From Eustoma russellianum (lineage: Eukaryota; Streptophyta; Magnoliopsida; Gentianales; Gentianaceae): a DNA stretch of 64,000 nucleotides. Under the pieces are notes generated by a model. That model was not told the origin of the DNA. It was given only the letters and a program-made list of their open reading frames with translations, and did no database searches. Below, in pieces: positions 53,730-63,491 of the stretch. The stretch is taken from contig AP025066.1 in the NCBI GenBank assembly GCA_036186865.1, positions 16,898,324 through 16,962,323 on the forward strand. Reading direction: 5' to 3'. Numbering within the stretch: position 1 is the stretch's first letter; the number at the start of each line of letters is the position of its first letter. The position numbers and the translations under genes were made by a program.

Positions 53730-55019
53730 ATGCCGCAATCCACACCCAGCCGTTCTTTTGCCTCCCTCTTCAAAGACGCCACTCAACCCATTAAAGCAAA
53801 GGATGTCCAAAAATACAAGGGCAGCCCCATGATCACGTTCACTGATGAAGAGAACCACTCACTAGCCGCACCATACAGATTTACATTAGTGGGAACTTTC
53901 TGGTATGGACGGCCACCATTGGCCACCATTCGCGCAGCCATTGATCGCATCGGATTCATTGGAGCAGTAAAGGTTGGACATTTAGATGCATCGCATATCA
54001 TACTGCATTTCGACCTAGAACAGGATTATATTCGCTGTTTTGCTAGAAGAGGATGGATAATTTCAGGAAAACAGATGAGAATCACAAAATGGACCCCATA
54101 TTACGATCCTGCAGTAGAGGTGCTGATTGTTCCCATCTGGGTTTCTTTCCCAGGTCTCCCAATACACATGCATCGTAAAGATGCTCTTTTTCAAGTGGCG
54201 GCAATGCTAGGGGAACCTCTGAGACTGGATTCTGCCACAGCTATAATGAACCGCCCTTCGGTTGCACGTGTATGCGTTGAGTTAGACGTCTCTAAAGAGC
54301 TTCCTAATCGAGTGTTTATACAAACGTCATCAAGAGTAATCATGCAGGTAGTGGAGTATGAGGATTTGCCAAAATATTGTGATCACTGTTTTCGCCTGGG
54401 TCATATCGCTGTTGATTGCAGCGGCCAACCAGAACCCTCACAAGCTATAGGTGACAAACCCACGAATAAACAACCGTCCAACCCTAACCAGCCAGGGGGC
54501 AAGAGTAAAAATCAACGTTGGACGCCAAAAAAAATAGTTCCGGAAAAGGAGTCACTTAATGCTGCAGTTGTGGAGCCAAATATAGGGCCAACAGTTCCCC
54601 ATCAGACATCATGCATGCCACAAGAATTCATTCCGCCATCTCCAGATATGGTGGCGGCCCAAGCCATTACTGATGTTCAAGATATATCTCGCCTTCAAGG
54701 AGTTGATGACTGTATAGTCGGTGATGTTCCGGACAAATCTCTGCCTATTTCTTACTCGGACAATGAAATTGATCCCCCCCAACATGATGTTCGCATGGAT
54801 GAACTTGATCAAAGATGCGCTGATCATATTGCTCATCTTGTGGAAGCAGCGCATGTTGATGCTCAAATGAACCGCGACCCATCAGCCCTTCCATCTGATC
54901 CAGCGCCTTCGCAGGGACCAAAAATATTACGCAGGTCACATGAAAATCCTGTCTCTCTAAGACTGACCAGGTTACGTGCTTCCCACCTCTCAAACTCTTT
55001 TGATGCCCTATCACAATGA
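53730..55019 (+). CDS. LINE-9 ORF1 protein (DUF4283 and zinc knuckle), intact
   Basis: A 429-codon frame starts at ATG 53730 ('MPQSTPSRSFASLFKDATQP'). The DUF4283 domain (about residues 40-195) shows 'PYRFTLVGTFWYGRPPLATI', 'MRITKWTPYYDPAVEVLIVP', 'IWVSFPGLPIHMHRKDALFQ', 'RPSVARVCVELDVSKELPNR'. Then a CX2CX4HX4C knuckle (CDHCFRLGHIAVDC), a basic 'QRWTPKKIV' stretch and an acidic tail ending 'LSNSFDALSQ'. The same ending appears in LINE-11. The stop overlaps the ORF2 start as ATGA. The protein would bind LINE RNA and accompany ORF2. No stop or frameshift is seen, which is unusual for a copy with a damaged ORF2. Confidence 0.88.
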   Translation: MPQSTPSRSFASLFKDATQPIKAKDVQKYKGSPMITFTDEENHSLAAPYRFTLVGTFWYGRPPLATIRAAIDRIGFIGAVKVGHLDASHIILHFDLEQDYIRCFARRGWIISGKQMRITKWTPYYDPAVEVLIVPIWVSFPGLPIHMHRKDALFQVAAMLGEPLRLDSATAIMNRPSVARVCVELDVSKELPNRVFIQTSSRVIMQVVEYEDLPKYCDHCFRLGHIAVDCSGQPEPSQAIGDKPTNKQPSNPNQPGGKSKNQRWTPKKIVPEKESLNAAVVEPNIGPTVPHQTSCMPQEFIPPSPDMVAAQAITDVQDISRLQGVDDCIVGDVPDKSLPISYSDNEIDPPQHDVRMDELDQRCADHIAHLVEAAHVDAQMNRDPSALPSDPAPSQGPKILRRSHENPVSLRLTRLRASHLSNSFDALSQ

Positions 55020-58000
55020 AGATTTTGTTATGGAACATTCGAGGGATTCGTACATCATTCACACGTTTATTATCCCTCACACGAAAACATAAGATACATG
55101 CATTAGTTGTGATTGAACCAAAACTACGGCCCAATCATTTAATTTATTATCAACTGCAATTGGGTTTCACTAAATCTGTATCGGTTTGTAATGATCAAAT
55201 CTGGATGTTTTGGAAGGAATCGACATTGACTTGGGAGGAGGAGAGTACTGGCCAGCAGCACCACTCTATTAAATTTCGCTGGATTGCATCTGGTGATTTT
55301 TTCTGGTTAACAGCAGTATATGGGCGCCATTCTACGGTAGAACGCAAAATATTGTGGGAACAGTTGGAACAGTTTCATGCCTCGAATACAACTCCTTGGT
55401 TAATAGGCGGAGATTTTAACACATTTAGAACTTTGGATGAACACAGTGGAAGATCTCGTCCCTCTCTACGCACTCTTCAGGATTTTAACGATTTCATACA
55501 GCATTCTCACTTGCAGGAGATTCCTTATCAGGGATCAAAATTTACTTGGAATGATGGACGTGGATTAGGGCGAGTCAGTCGCCGCCTTGATCGTTTTCTT
55601 GCGTCCTCAGCTTTCTCTGATCTATTTCCCATTATGCATGTTCAACATCTATCTAGGGCAACTTCTGACCATGCCCCATTATTCTTGTCATGTGACAATG
55701 AGGGCCCAAAGCCTCCAGCTGTCTTTCGTTGTCTAAGTGCTTGGGAAACACATGCAGACTTTTATGACTTTGTTGTACACAGATGGCAATCATACCCAAC
55801 AATTGGGGGTATGTGGGGATTACATCGCAAATTATCACTATTGAGGAGTGATCTAAGGCATTGGAATAAAGACACCTTTGGAAATATCTTTGATGCAATA
55901 GCCTATGCAGAGACGTTAGTGAAAACAGCGGAAAGTCAATATGATGACAACCCTACGGATCATACGCGCGCTACATATCATCAGCGCGTGGCTGAGCTCA
56001 AGTTGGCACAGCATCGAGCCTTCCTTTTTTGGAAACAAAAGGCCAATGTCAAGTGGTTAAATGAAGGGGATGCAAATACATCCTTTTTTCATCAAACAGT
56101 TAAGGACAAACGCTGCAGGCAGCATATATGTCGAATATTTTCTCCTGACGGGAGCGAGTACACACAATCATCGGCCATTGCTTCTGAGGCTATACGGTAT
56201 TTCTCGACATTATATGCATCTGAACCCATTGTCAATTACGACAGCATACTCCAATATATACCTCAGTTGATAGACTCTGATGACAATCAAATGCTACAAG
56301 CAATCCCAACACTCGAAGAAGTTAAAGCAGCGGTTTGGGATTTAAGCTCCATAAGTGCAGCGGGTCCTGATGGGTATCCTGGCTCATTTTATAGAAAATT
56401 CTGGCATATTATTCAGCATGATGTTCATAAAGCAGTACAGGAGTTCTATCTGGGCATTTGTATGCCAAAGCCTGTTGCAGCTGCAACAATAGTCCTAATT
56501 CCGAAAATTGCTAATCCTCATACATTTGCAGATTTTTGACCCATCTGTCTCACCAATTTCATTTCAAAAGTGATTACACGTTTACTAGCCACTCGGCTAG
56601 CTGTAATTCTGCCTAAATTAATCTCACCAGAGCAGGCGGGATTTATGAAAGGACGGGGCATCACAGAGCAAGTCCTTCTAGCGCAGGAAATGGTCCATGT
56701 TTTGGATAAACGTACTAGAGGAGGGCACATTCTAGTTAAGCTGGATATGGCCAAGGCATTTGACCGAGCAAGTTGTCAATACTTAAAGTTGCTTTTATGT
56801 AAGTTGGGTATGCATGAATGACTTGTACGAATCATCATCAATAATCTAAGCATGACTACATGCTCTATTCTACTAAATGGAGGCCTGACTACTCCATTCT
56901 CTCTTGGCCGTGGGGTCAAACAAGGAGAACCCTTATAACCGTTGTTGTTCATTCTGTCCTCAGAAGGCTTCTCTAGAGGTCTGAAGCATTATTTTCAGGA
57001 GGGATATATCTTCGGATTCAATACAGGCCGTGTGAAAGGTGTGTCTCACTTGGGGTTCGCCGATGATCTCCTTATCTTCTTAAATGGGGCCGTGCATAAT
57101 GTGGATCGCTTCCGCAATTTTCTTGAAACATATCAATAGGCGTCGGGTCAATTAGTGAACTATAACAAAAGTCAACTTGTTATAGGCCAAGGAGCCCCAG
57201 CTCACAATTCATTGCAGGCAATGGGTATGCGATCCACATCCTTACCTATTAAATATCTTGGATCTTATTTATATAAGGGCTGTAATAAGGCCAGATACTA
57301 TCTTTCTCTGCTTAATCACTTTGACTCTAAGCTCACATCTTGGTCATCGAAATTTCTATCCATGGCGGGTCGTCTAGTACTCATTAAATATGTACTCAAC
57401 ACCATACCAACCCACCTTATTGCCAGTTCCAAGCTTCCCAAGGGGATGATAAATACATTGAACCAGAAAATGGCTGTCTTTCTATGGAATGGTCATCATC
57501 ATTGGCAATCTTGGCCTTCTGTCTATCGCAATGTTGAAGTTGGCAGACTTGGAATTCGCAGCCTCACTCATGTCCAACAATCTTATGACTGCCAGCTTTG
57601 GTGGAAATACTATCACTCTAGCACGCTATGGGCTGAATTTAGCAGGGCAAAATACGGTCAACGCTCCTCACGTTATTCTCATATTTATGACTCAGCTACA
57701 TGGAAGCGTATTTGTCGAATCAATGCTTATATGGAGCTACAGACTTCTCGATCGCATGGCACGATCCATTGGACCCCAGATTCAAATGGCCAGTTTTCTA
57801 TACGTTCGGCTTATTCACATATAGCAGCTCACGGTCTGCCACAAAGGGAGTACAATTATGTTTGGTGGACAACCTTGCCTCCAGGGCAACAAATATTCAT
57901 ATGGAGATTATGGACTAAATCTCTCCCTATGGCGCATCACTTGTGTCGCTGGCTCACAGCGCTACCCTCTCAATGTATCTTTTGTCGTCAGCAACATGAT

Positions 58001-58872
58001 ACTTAAGACCACATCTTCTTGCATTGTGCAGCTATTCGGTCTACATGGACAGATATGCCAATCACTTTTTCAGGTCCATTGCCCCACTCCAACACGATTA
58101 AGGCACATCTTGTACGTTGGTGGCGAAGTTCTTCGAAGACTTCAATGAAGGGTCAACTTCGAACAGTAGTACCATCTTTAGTATCTTGGGAGATATGGAA
58201 GTCATATACATCATGTCGATTTGGTACTGAAACTTTTAACCCAGACCTCCTACGCATGAAGATCAAAACAGCAATTTACACATGGTGTGCGTCCGTGAAT
58301 AACAAAAAGTTTGCCCAACACTTGCCACACCTAGTCCAGCAACATTATTCTCCACCAATCCGATCTAAACGGCTATCTATCATTCGTTGGCAACTTCCCC
58401 CGTCAGGAAAACTAAAATTAAATATTGATGCCTCAGTTGGTCAAAAGATGGTGGCAGGAGAGCAATATTGCGCACTTCAGATGGTCGTTTCCTCTTGGCT
58501 CTATGTTTTGCGTTGCCCTTGTTGCCACCACTTCGAGCTGAGCTACAAGCCATGCTCTATGCCTTGATTTTCTATGCTCCGCAGTATTCTAACATTATTA
58601 TTGAAACTGATTGCCAACGGATGATGTCTTTGTTTGCGGAGCCGAGTCTCTCCGGATCTTTAGCCATGGACATTCAGCGTGCCACGACAATCCTTCACCT
58701 CAGTAAGTCAGCTCTTCAGTATTGTCCGCGAGAGGCAAACACAGTAGCACACAGGTTAGCACGATATGGCTTCCGTGCCGTAGGGCATCGCAGTTATCTT
58801 ACGGCCCAATCACTGCCATGTGAAGTACGTGGTGCCTGGCATGTGGATCTCCAATTGCCTGCCCTTCGTTAG
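55016..58872 (+). pseudogene. LINE-9 ORF2: endonuclease-RT-zf-RVT-RNase H, five stops and one frameshift
   Basis: From ATG 55016 ('MKILLWNIRGIRTSFTRLLS') one frame can be followed to about 58465 through stops at 56537 (TGA after 'FADF', where other copies have Arg or His), 56819 (TGA), 56936 (TAA), 57137 (TAG) and 58004 (TAA). A frameshift near 58466 then leads to the RNase H end at 58872. Domains: endonuclease ('IGGDFNTFRTLDEHSGR', 'RRLDRFL', 'TSDHAPL'), RT from about 56460 ('LVKLDMAKAFDRASCQYLKL', 'SHLGFADDLLIFLNGA'), zf-RVT (57850-58030) and RNase H (58400-58860, 'KLKLNIDASVGQKM', 'IIETDC', 'REANTVAHRLARYG'). The endonuclease and linker (507 codons) are intact. Confidence 0.9.
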
Positions 58873-59590
58873 TCGCACATGCTGCCCTTGGCTACATACA
58901 TATGTCGTTGCCTGTGTTTTGGTGCACAGGCAACGTTGGTGTGTTATCCTTCTGTGCCTTTTGTCACTTTGCCTATGTTGCTTCATGTTCAAACTAACTC
59001 TTCATGTCATTGTTTGCTACATGTGTTACTCCCGCTTTGGTGCACGATATTGTCATATGCATGGGGGAGGAGGCATTTCCAAGTTTGGTGCCCAGCAGTC
59101 ATTCTGGGTGCGCTAACGAGACTTTTCAAGTGGTCGTCGTCCTTCCAATCTCATAGCCGGGGCGACTTGGGTATGCGTTTGTTCCATCACTCTATATTAT
59201 GCTATCTCTTAACTATCCTGATGATAACAACTTCATTTCCTTGTCTCGAGGTGCGGCTGAATGATGTTCATGCTACTACAACGGTCTGGTCTTCCAAGTG
59301 GATCAACATCAACTGCTGTCGAACATCAATGGATATACCCGTCTACAACTCCATTTTTGGTATCGATGACAATCGTATAAATATGTATGCTTTTTCCTTC
59401 GCCAAGGTTTTATCCAAAAGGGTGGTTTTACTTGGCAAGGTTTTAATGCGGCATATCATATACGATTGGAGATACATCATTATTTGTATTCTCTTTCACT
59501 TATTTTCTTATGCTGACGATTATACTTCATGTAATATGGTTTTCCTCCGCCACAAGTGAGGCTTCTTAATAAACATATTATCCTTGATAA
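58873..59590 (+). other. LINE-9 3' UTR
   Basis: A perfect 10-bp hairpin GTTGCCTGTG/CACAGGCAAC (58907-58934) is followed by 'gttggtgtg'. The 45-nt double hairpin lies at 59396-59440 and the terminal motif CCTCCGCCACAAGTGAGGC at 59544-59562. The tail is A/T-rich. The 226-aa frame at 58879-59559 spans these structures and has no domain. Confidence 0.7.
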
Positions 59591-59599
59591 AAAAAATAT

Positions 59600-59995
59600 A
59601 TATGTGTGTGTGTGTATATTCAGAAGTAGTATAGATTTATTAAAATCCTCACATATAACGGAGAAACACCGTGGTACAAATATGTGAATCAGAAGAGATG
59701 TACCATATTTCAACGTTACATGATATGCCGCATTGAAACCTTGCCAAGTAAAACCACCCTGGCGGAAAAACCTTGGATGAAGGAAAAAAGCGTACATATT
59801 TGCAACGTCGAAATAAGGCCGTACAATACATATTAAAAGTAAATGAAAAATACCAAAACAAACAGATCCACGTAGATATAGTCAACGATCGGAGGGAATA
59901 GATGAATAAGATATAACTATGGAATGCCATGTGATGGAGCTGCTATAGCAGATCGAGACGAAGGGAGAGTCTTGTCGGTTAGAGCTTCTACAACA
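59600..59995 (-). mobile_element. LINE-10, strongly 5'-truncated (3' UTR only)
   Basis: In minus-strand sense the double hairpin lies at 59739-59783 (decayed: the first outer pair is T-C) and the terminal motif, also decayed, at 59650-59672. The tail lies against the tail of LINE-9. The exact 5' end is uncertain (59930-59995). There is no coding part. Confidence 0.6.
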
Positions 59996-59996
59996 T

Positions 59997-60042
<46 letters not shown>
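59996..60042. repeat. (TA)n/(CATA)n microsatellite
   Basis: It separates LINE-10 (minus) and LINE-11 (plus) at their 5' ends. Confidence 0.85.
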
Positions 60043-60043
<1 letters not shown>

Positions 60044-60685
60044 AAGGAAAAAAGATGGCGGTTACTCTCTAGCGAAAATGGCGATCGCCGGCGCAGTCGG
60101 TTTGATTCTTCGCTACATGCATATATGTGTACATAAAACATATTAAATCATATTTTAGCATTAAAATGGCCTTACGGCCGAAATGTATGCAAATGTATAT
60201 ACGTACATCCAATCGTTTTAGGACATGTTATATTGTAAGTCAAATTTATTTATTTCCATGTCTTAACATAATATCATACATGTATGTGCACATAAATATA
60301 GTAAAACAACTTTTTCTTTAAAAAAAATTAATTACATTTGGCCGAAAATGTGCAAAGGTGTTGTTATACATATATATACATTTTTTTATGACATATTACA
60401 TGATATACCTAGCTTATCCCTTCTTTCATATAATAACACATATATTATACATATGTGTTCCATTTTGCTTTCTGCGTTTACTTAATATTTTCCTTTCTGC
60501 GTTTGCATCATTTAGACATCTGAGATTGCCTTCTGTATCTGCGATTGCATACTGTATCTTGTTGGGCGGTTACGTAACCGCTGATCACAAGAATCTTGCT
60601 ATTGTTGTTGGACTGCTAATAACTGTGATCATTTTTTCGTTCCCTTCATCCTCTCTATCTGTTATGTGTGATCGCCAGTCCAGGC
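60043..60685 (+). promoter_or_regulatory. Presumed LINE-11 5' UTR
   Basis: It begins with 'aagatggcggttac' and 'ggcgatcgccggcg', resembling the 5' UTR of LINE-6. After that about 450 bp are AT-rich with no similarity I can name, so part may be an insertion. Pyrimidine-rich sequence precedes the ORF1 ATG at 60686. Confidence 0.4.
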
Positions 60686-61904
60686 ATGGAAAACCAAACA
60701 TCGCCGCAAATATCTGCAGGAAAGGTGCCAACTTTTGCATCCCTTTTCAAACGATCCACAAATCTTGATATTTCTATAAAAGAAATCCAGCGCTACAAAG
60801 GTTGCGAGATTGGCCGAGCCATACAGATATTCATTGGTGGGTACGTTTTGGTATGGTCGCCCTTCGCTAGAAACAATTCAAGCCACCATTGATCGTATTG
60901 GATTTACAGGTACTGTGTGTATTGGCCTTCTTGATTCAAATCATGTTCAAATGCACTTTTCACAGAAAGATTCTTTGAGATGCTTTGCTAGGCAAAGTTG
61001 GACAATTGCTGGAAAGTATATGAGGGTCACTAAGTGGACTCCTAATTATGATCCCAAAGCAGATGTGCTAATTGTTCCAGTTTGGATCTCCTTCCCAGGC
61101 CTTCAGGTCCATTTTCATCAAAAAGAGGCATTATTCCAGATTGGTAGAATGCTAGGCACACCAATGAAAATGGATAATGCCACAGCCGAGAATTTAAGAC
61201 CATCAGTGGCGAGATTATGCGTTGAACTTGATGTCTCACAAGAACTACCCACACGTGTGTTTATACAAACATCAAATCGCTGCATATCACAAATTGTTTA
61301 ATATGAAGATTTGCCAATGTATTGCTCCAAATGTTCAAGGCTTGGTCATAAATTAGCTGACTGCAGAATAGATGGAAAAGCGGCAGATAAGCAGACAGCC
61401 GAAATTCCAATCACTAAACCTTCACGTGATAACAAAAAGCAACAACAACGTCGGACGCCTAGAAAAGCAAAGGTTTCTGATGAATTGCGTCAGACAAATT
61501 TGGAAGACAACTATGCTTCTCCAAACCTGGGGCCTCATAATCATGTTTTGGATACTCAGGATATTTCCAGGTTAAAAGGGATTGATGATAGCTTTTTACG
61601 TGATCTATCAGATAACCATCCCTCCTTTTCCATGTCTCATACTGAGGTACAGCCGGAAAGAGACTTGGATACATATATGGATAATTTGATGCAAACAACA
61701 GTAATTGATGAAACTCACAAAGAAAGATATGACACATTTCAGACTATCCCACAAACTCCATCGACTTCGACTTCCGAGCAATTACTCCAAGTACCCCCAA
61801 GACTGCTGCGTCGACACCACCGCACCACTGAGCTTCTATCTCTGCCCATCACTCGCTCTCATGCGGCTCTCTCCAACTCTTTTGAAATATTATCTGATCA
61901 ATGA
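60686..61904 (+). pseudogene. LINE-11 ORF1 (DUF4283 and zinc knuckle), broken
   Basis: From ATG 60686 ('MENQTSPQISAGKVPTFASL', 'IQRYKG') the frame shifts near 60805, where about 36 bp present in other copies are missing. It then continues 'PYRYSLVGTFWYGRPSLETI', 'MRVTKWTPNYDPKADVLIVP', 'VWISFPGLQVHFHQKEALFQ', 'RPSVARLCVELDVSQELPTR', a stop TAA at 61299, 'YEDLPMYCSKCSRLGHKLAD' (knuckle CX2CX4HX4C) and a tail ending 'LSNSFEILSDQ'. The stop overlaps the ORF2 start as ATGA (61901-61904). Confidence 0.85.
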
Positions 61905-63491
61905 AGATGCTCATATGGAATATTGGAGGTATCCGTACGTCGATCACTAGACTCCTATCCTTAAATCGACAACATCAATTCCACATGCTTGTTATCATTG
62001 AACATAAAGCTAGGCCCTCTGTATTACCTTCGTATCGTTTGCAACTTGGCTATAATAACGCTTTGACCGTATGCGATGATCGTATATCGATTTTCTGGCG
62101 TAATTCATTTATGAGTTTGGAAGATCAACGAGTAGGAGTACAAAACATTCCTTCGGATTTTGTTGGGTGCCGACAGGGAATCATTTTGGTGCACACTAGT
62201 TTATGGACTTCATACAGTCACAGCGAGAAGACCATTGTGGCAGGACCTTATAGCATTTCATGCAACAATAAATTTACCATGGCTTATTGGCGGGGACTTC
62301 AATACATTCTTGTCACTTGATGAGCATAATGGACGTTCCACACCTGCCCTTCGCACACTGCAGGATTTTAATGATTGTGTTTATGCCTGTTCATTACAAG
62401 AAATTAGTTATCAAGGCTCACCTTATAATTGGAGTGATGGCAGAGGACTGGATCGAGTAAGCCGACGCTTGGATCGATATCTTTGTACTTCAGATTTCTT
62501 TGATTTATTCGAGAATGTTCATTATCAGCACCTTAATCGGTCATCCTCGGATCATTCTCCTATATTTTTGCATTGCTCAGAATCATCATTGCCTAGGACT
62601 GCTTCATTCAGATATTTGGATGCGTGGACAACAAATTTGGATTTTGACAGTTTTGTTACACATCATTGGCGACCATTTCCAACTGTTGGAGGAATGTGGG
62701 GATTCTGTTCAAAGCTACGTCAATTGAGACACTATCTTAATAGCTAGAATAAAGATGTCTTTGGAAACATTTTTGATGCAGTGGCCTCAGTGGAAGCTGA
62801 AGTAACACGCTGTGAAAGGTTATGTGATGCTAATTATTCAGATGAGGCGCGAACTTCCTATTATTTATCTATGGCTAAAGTTCGGCTGGCACAATCTCGT
62901 GCATTACTATTTTGGAAGCAAAAGGCCAACGTGAAATGGATGTGCGAAGGTGATGAAACACCTGTTTTTTCCATAACACTATGAAGGAACGCCGGAGAAA
63001 ACAGTGTATACGCCGGATACTGGGAGAAAATGGGATTGAATGCGACACTCAATAGACCATTGAAGCCGAGGCCATTCGATACTACCAGACACTTTTCACG
63101 GGCGAGCAAACTTCAGATCATGCAGACATTTTGCGGCATATACCTACTATGATATCTGAGGATGAAAATCACCATCTTCCAGCCTTACCATCATTGGAGG
63201 AAGTTAAGCAGGCGGTATGGGATTTGAGTCCCTCAAGCGCAGCAGGACCTGATGGATTTCCAGGGTCATTCTATAGACATTTTTGGCATGTAATTTTTAC
63301 AGATGTACATAAAGCAGCGCAAGAATTCTTTCTTGGGGTTAGTCCGCCTAGCCAAATGGCTGCAGCACTTATTACGTTTATTCTTAAAGTGCTCAATCCA
63401 TCGACATTTTCAGAATTCCGACCAATTTGCTTGACTAATTTTTTAGCCAAAATAATAACGCGGATAATAGGTACAAGGCTACCTCCTTTAT
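61901..63491 (+). pseudogene. LINE-11 ORF2, N-terminal part, cut by an LTR
   Basis: ATG 61901 ('MKMLIWNIGGIRTSITRLLS'). A frameshift near 62155 moves the rest of the endonuclease to another frame ('LPWLIGGDFNTFLSLDEHNG', 'YNWSDGRGLDRVSRRLDRYL', 'SSDHSPIF'). Then come a stop at 62745, 'LLFWKQKANVKWMCEGD', a frameshift near 62970 back to the first frame, a stop near 63052, and the start of the RT ('VWDLSPSSAAGPDGFPGSFY', 'LITFILKVLNPSTFSEFRPI', 'CLTNFLAKIITRIIGTRLPP'). The sequence stops at 63491, where another LTR has inserted. Confidence 0.85.

Noticed and set aside
25471..59797. A seemingly conserved peptide ('FFLRQGFIHKGGFTWQGFNAAYHI' type, in shorter parts) in many small ORFs on both strands
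   Set aside because: It is the translation of the 45-nt double hairpin in LINE 3' UTRs. It occurs in different frames, has no common start, and is conserved at the RNA-structure level rather than as protein.
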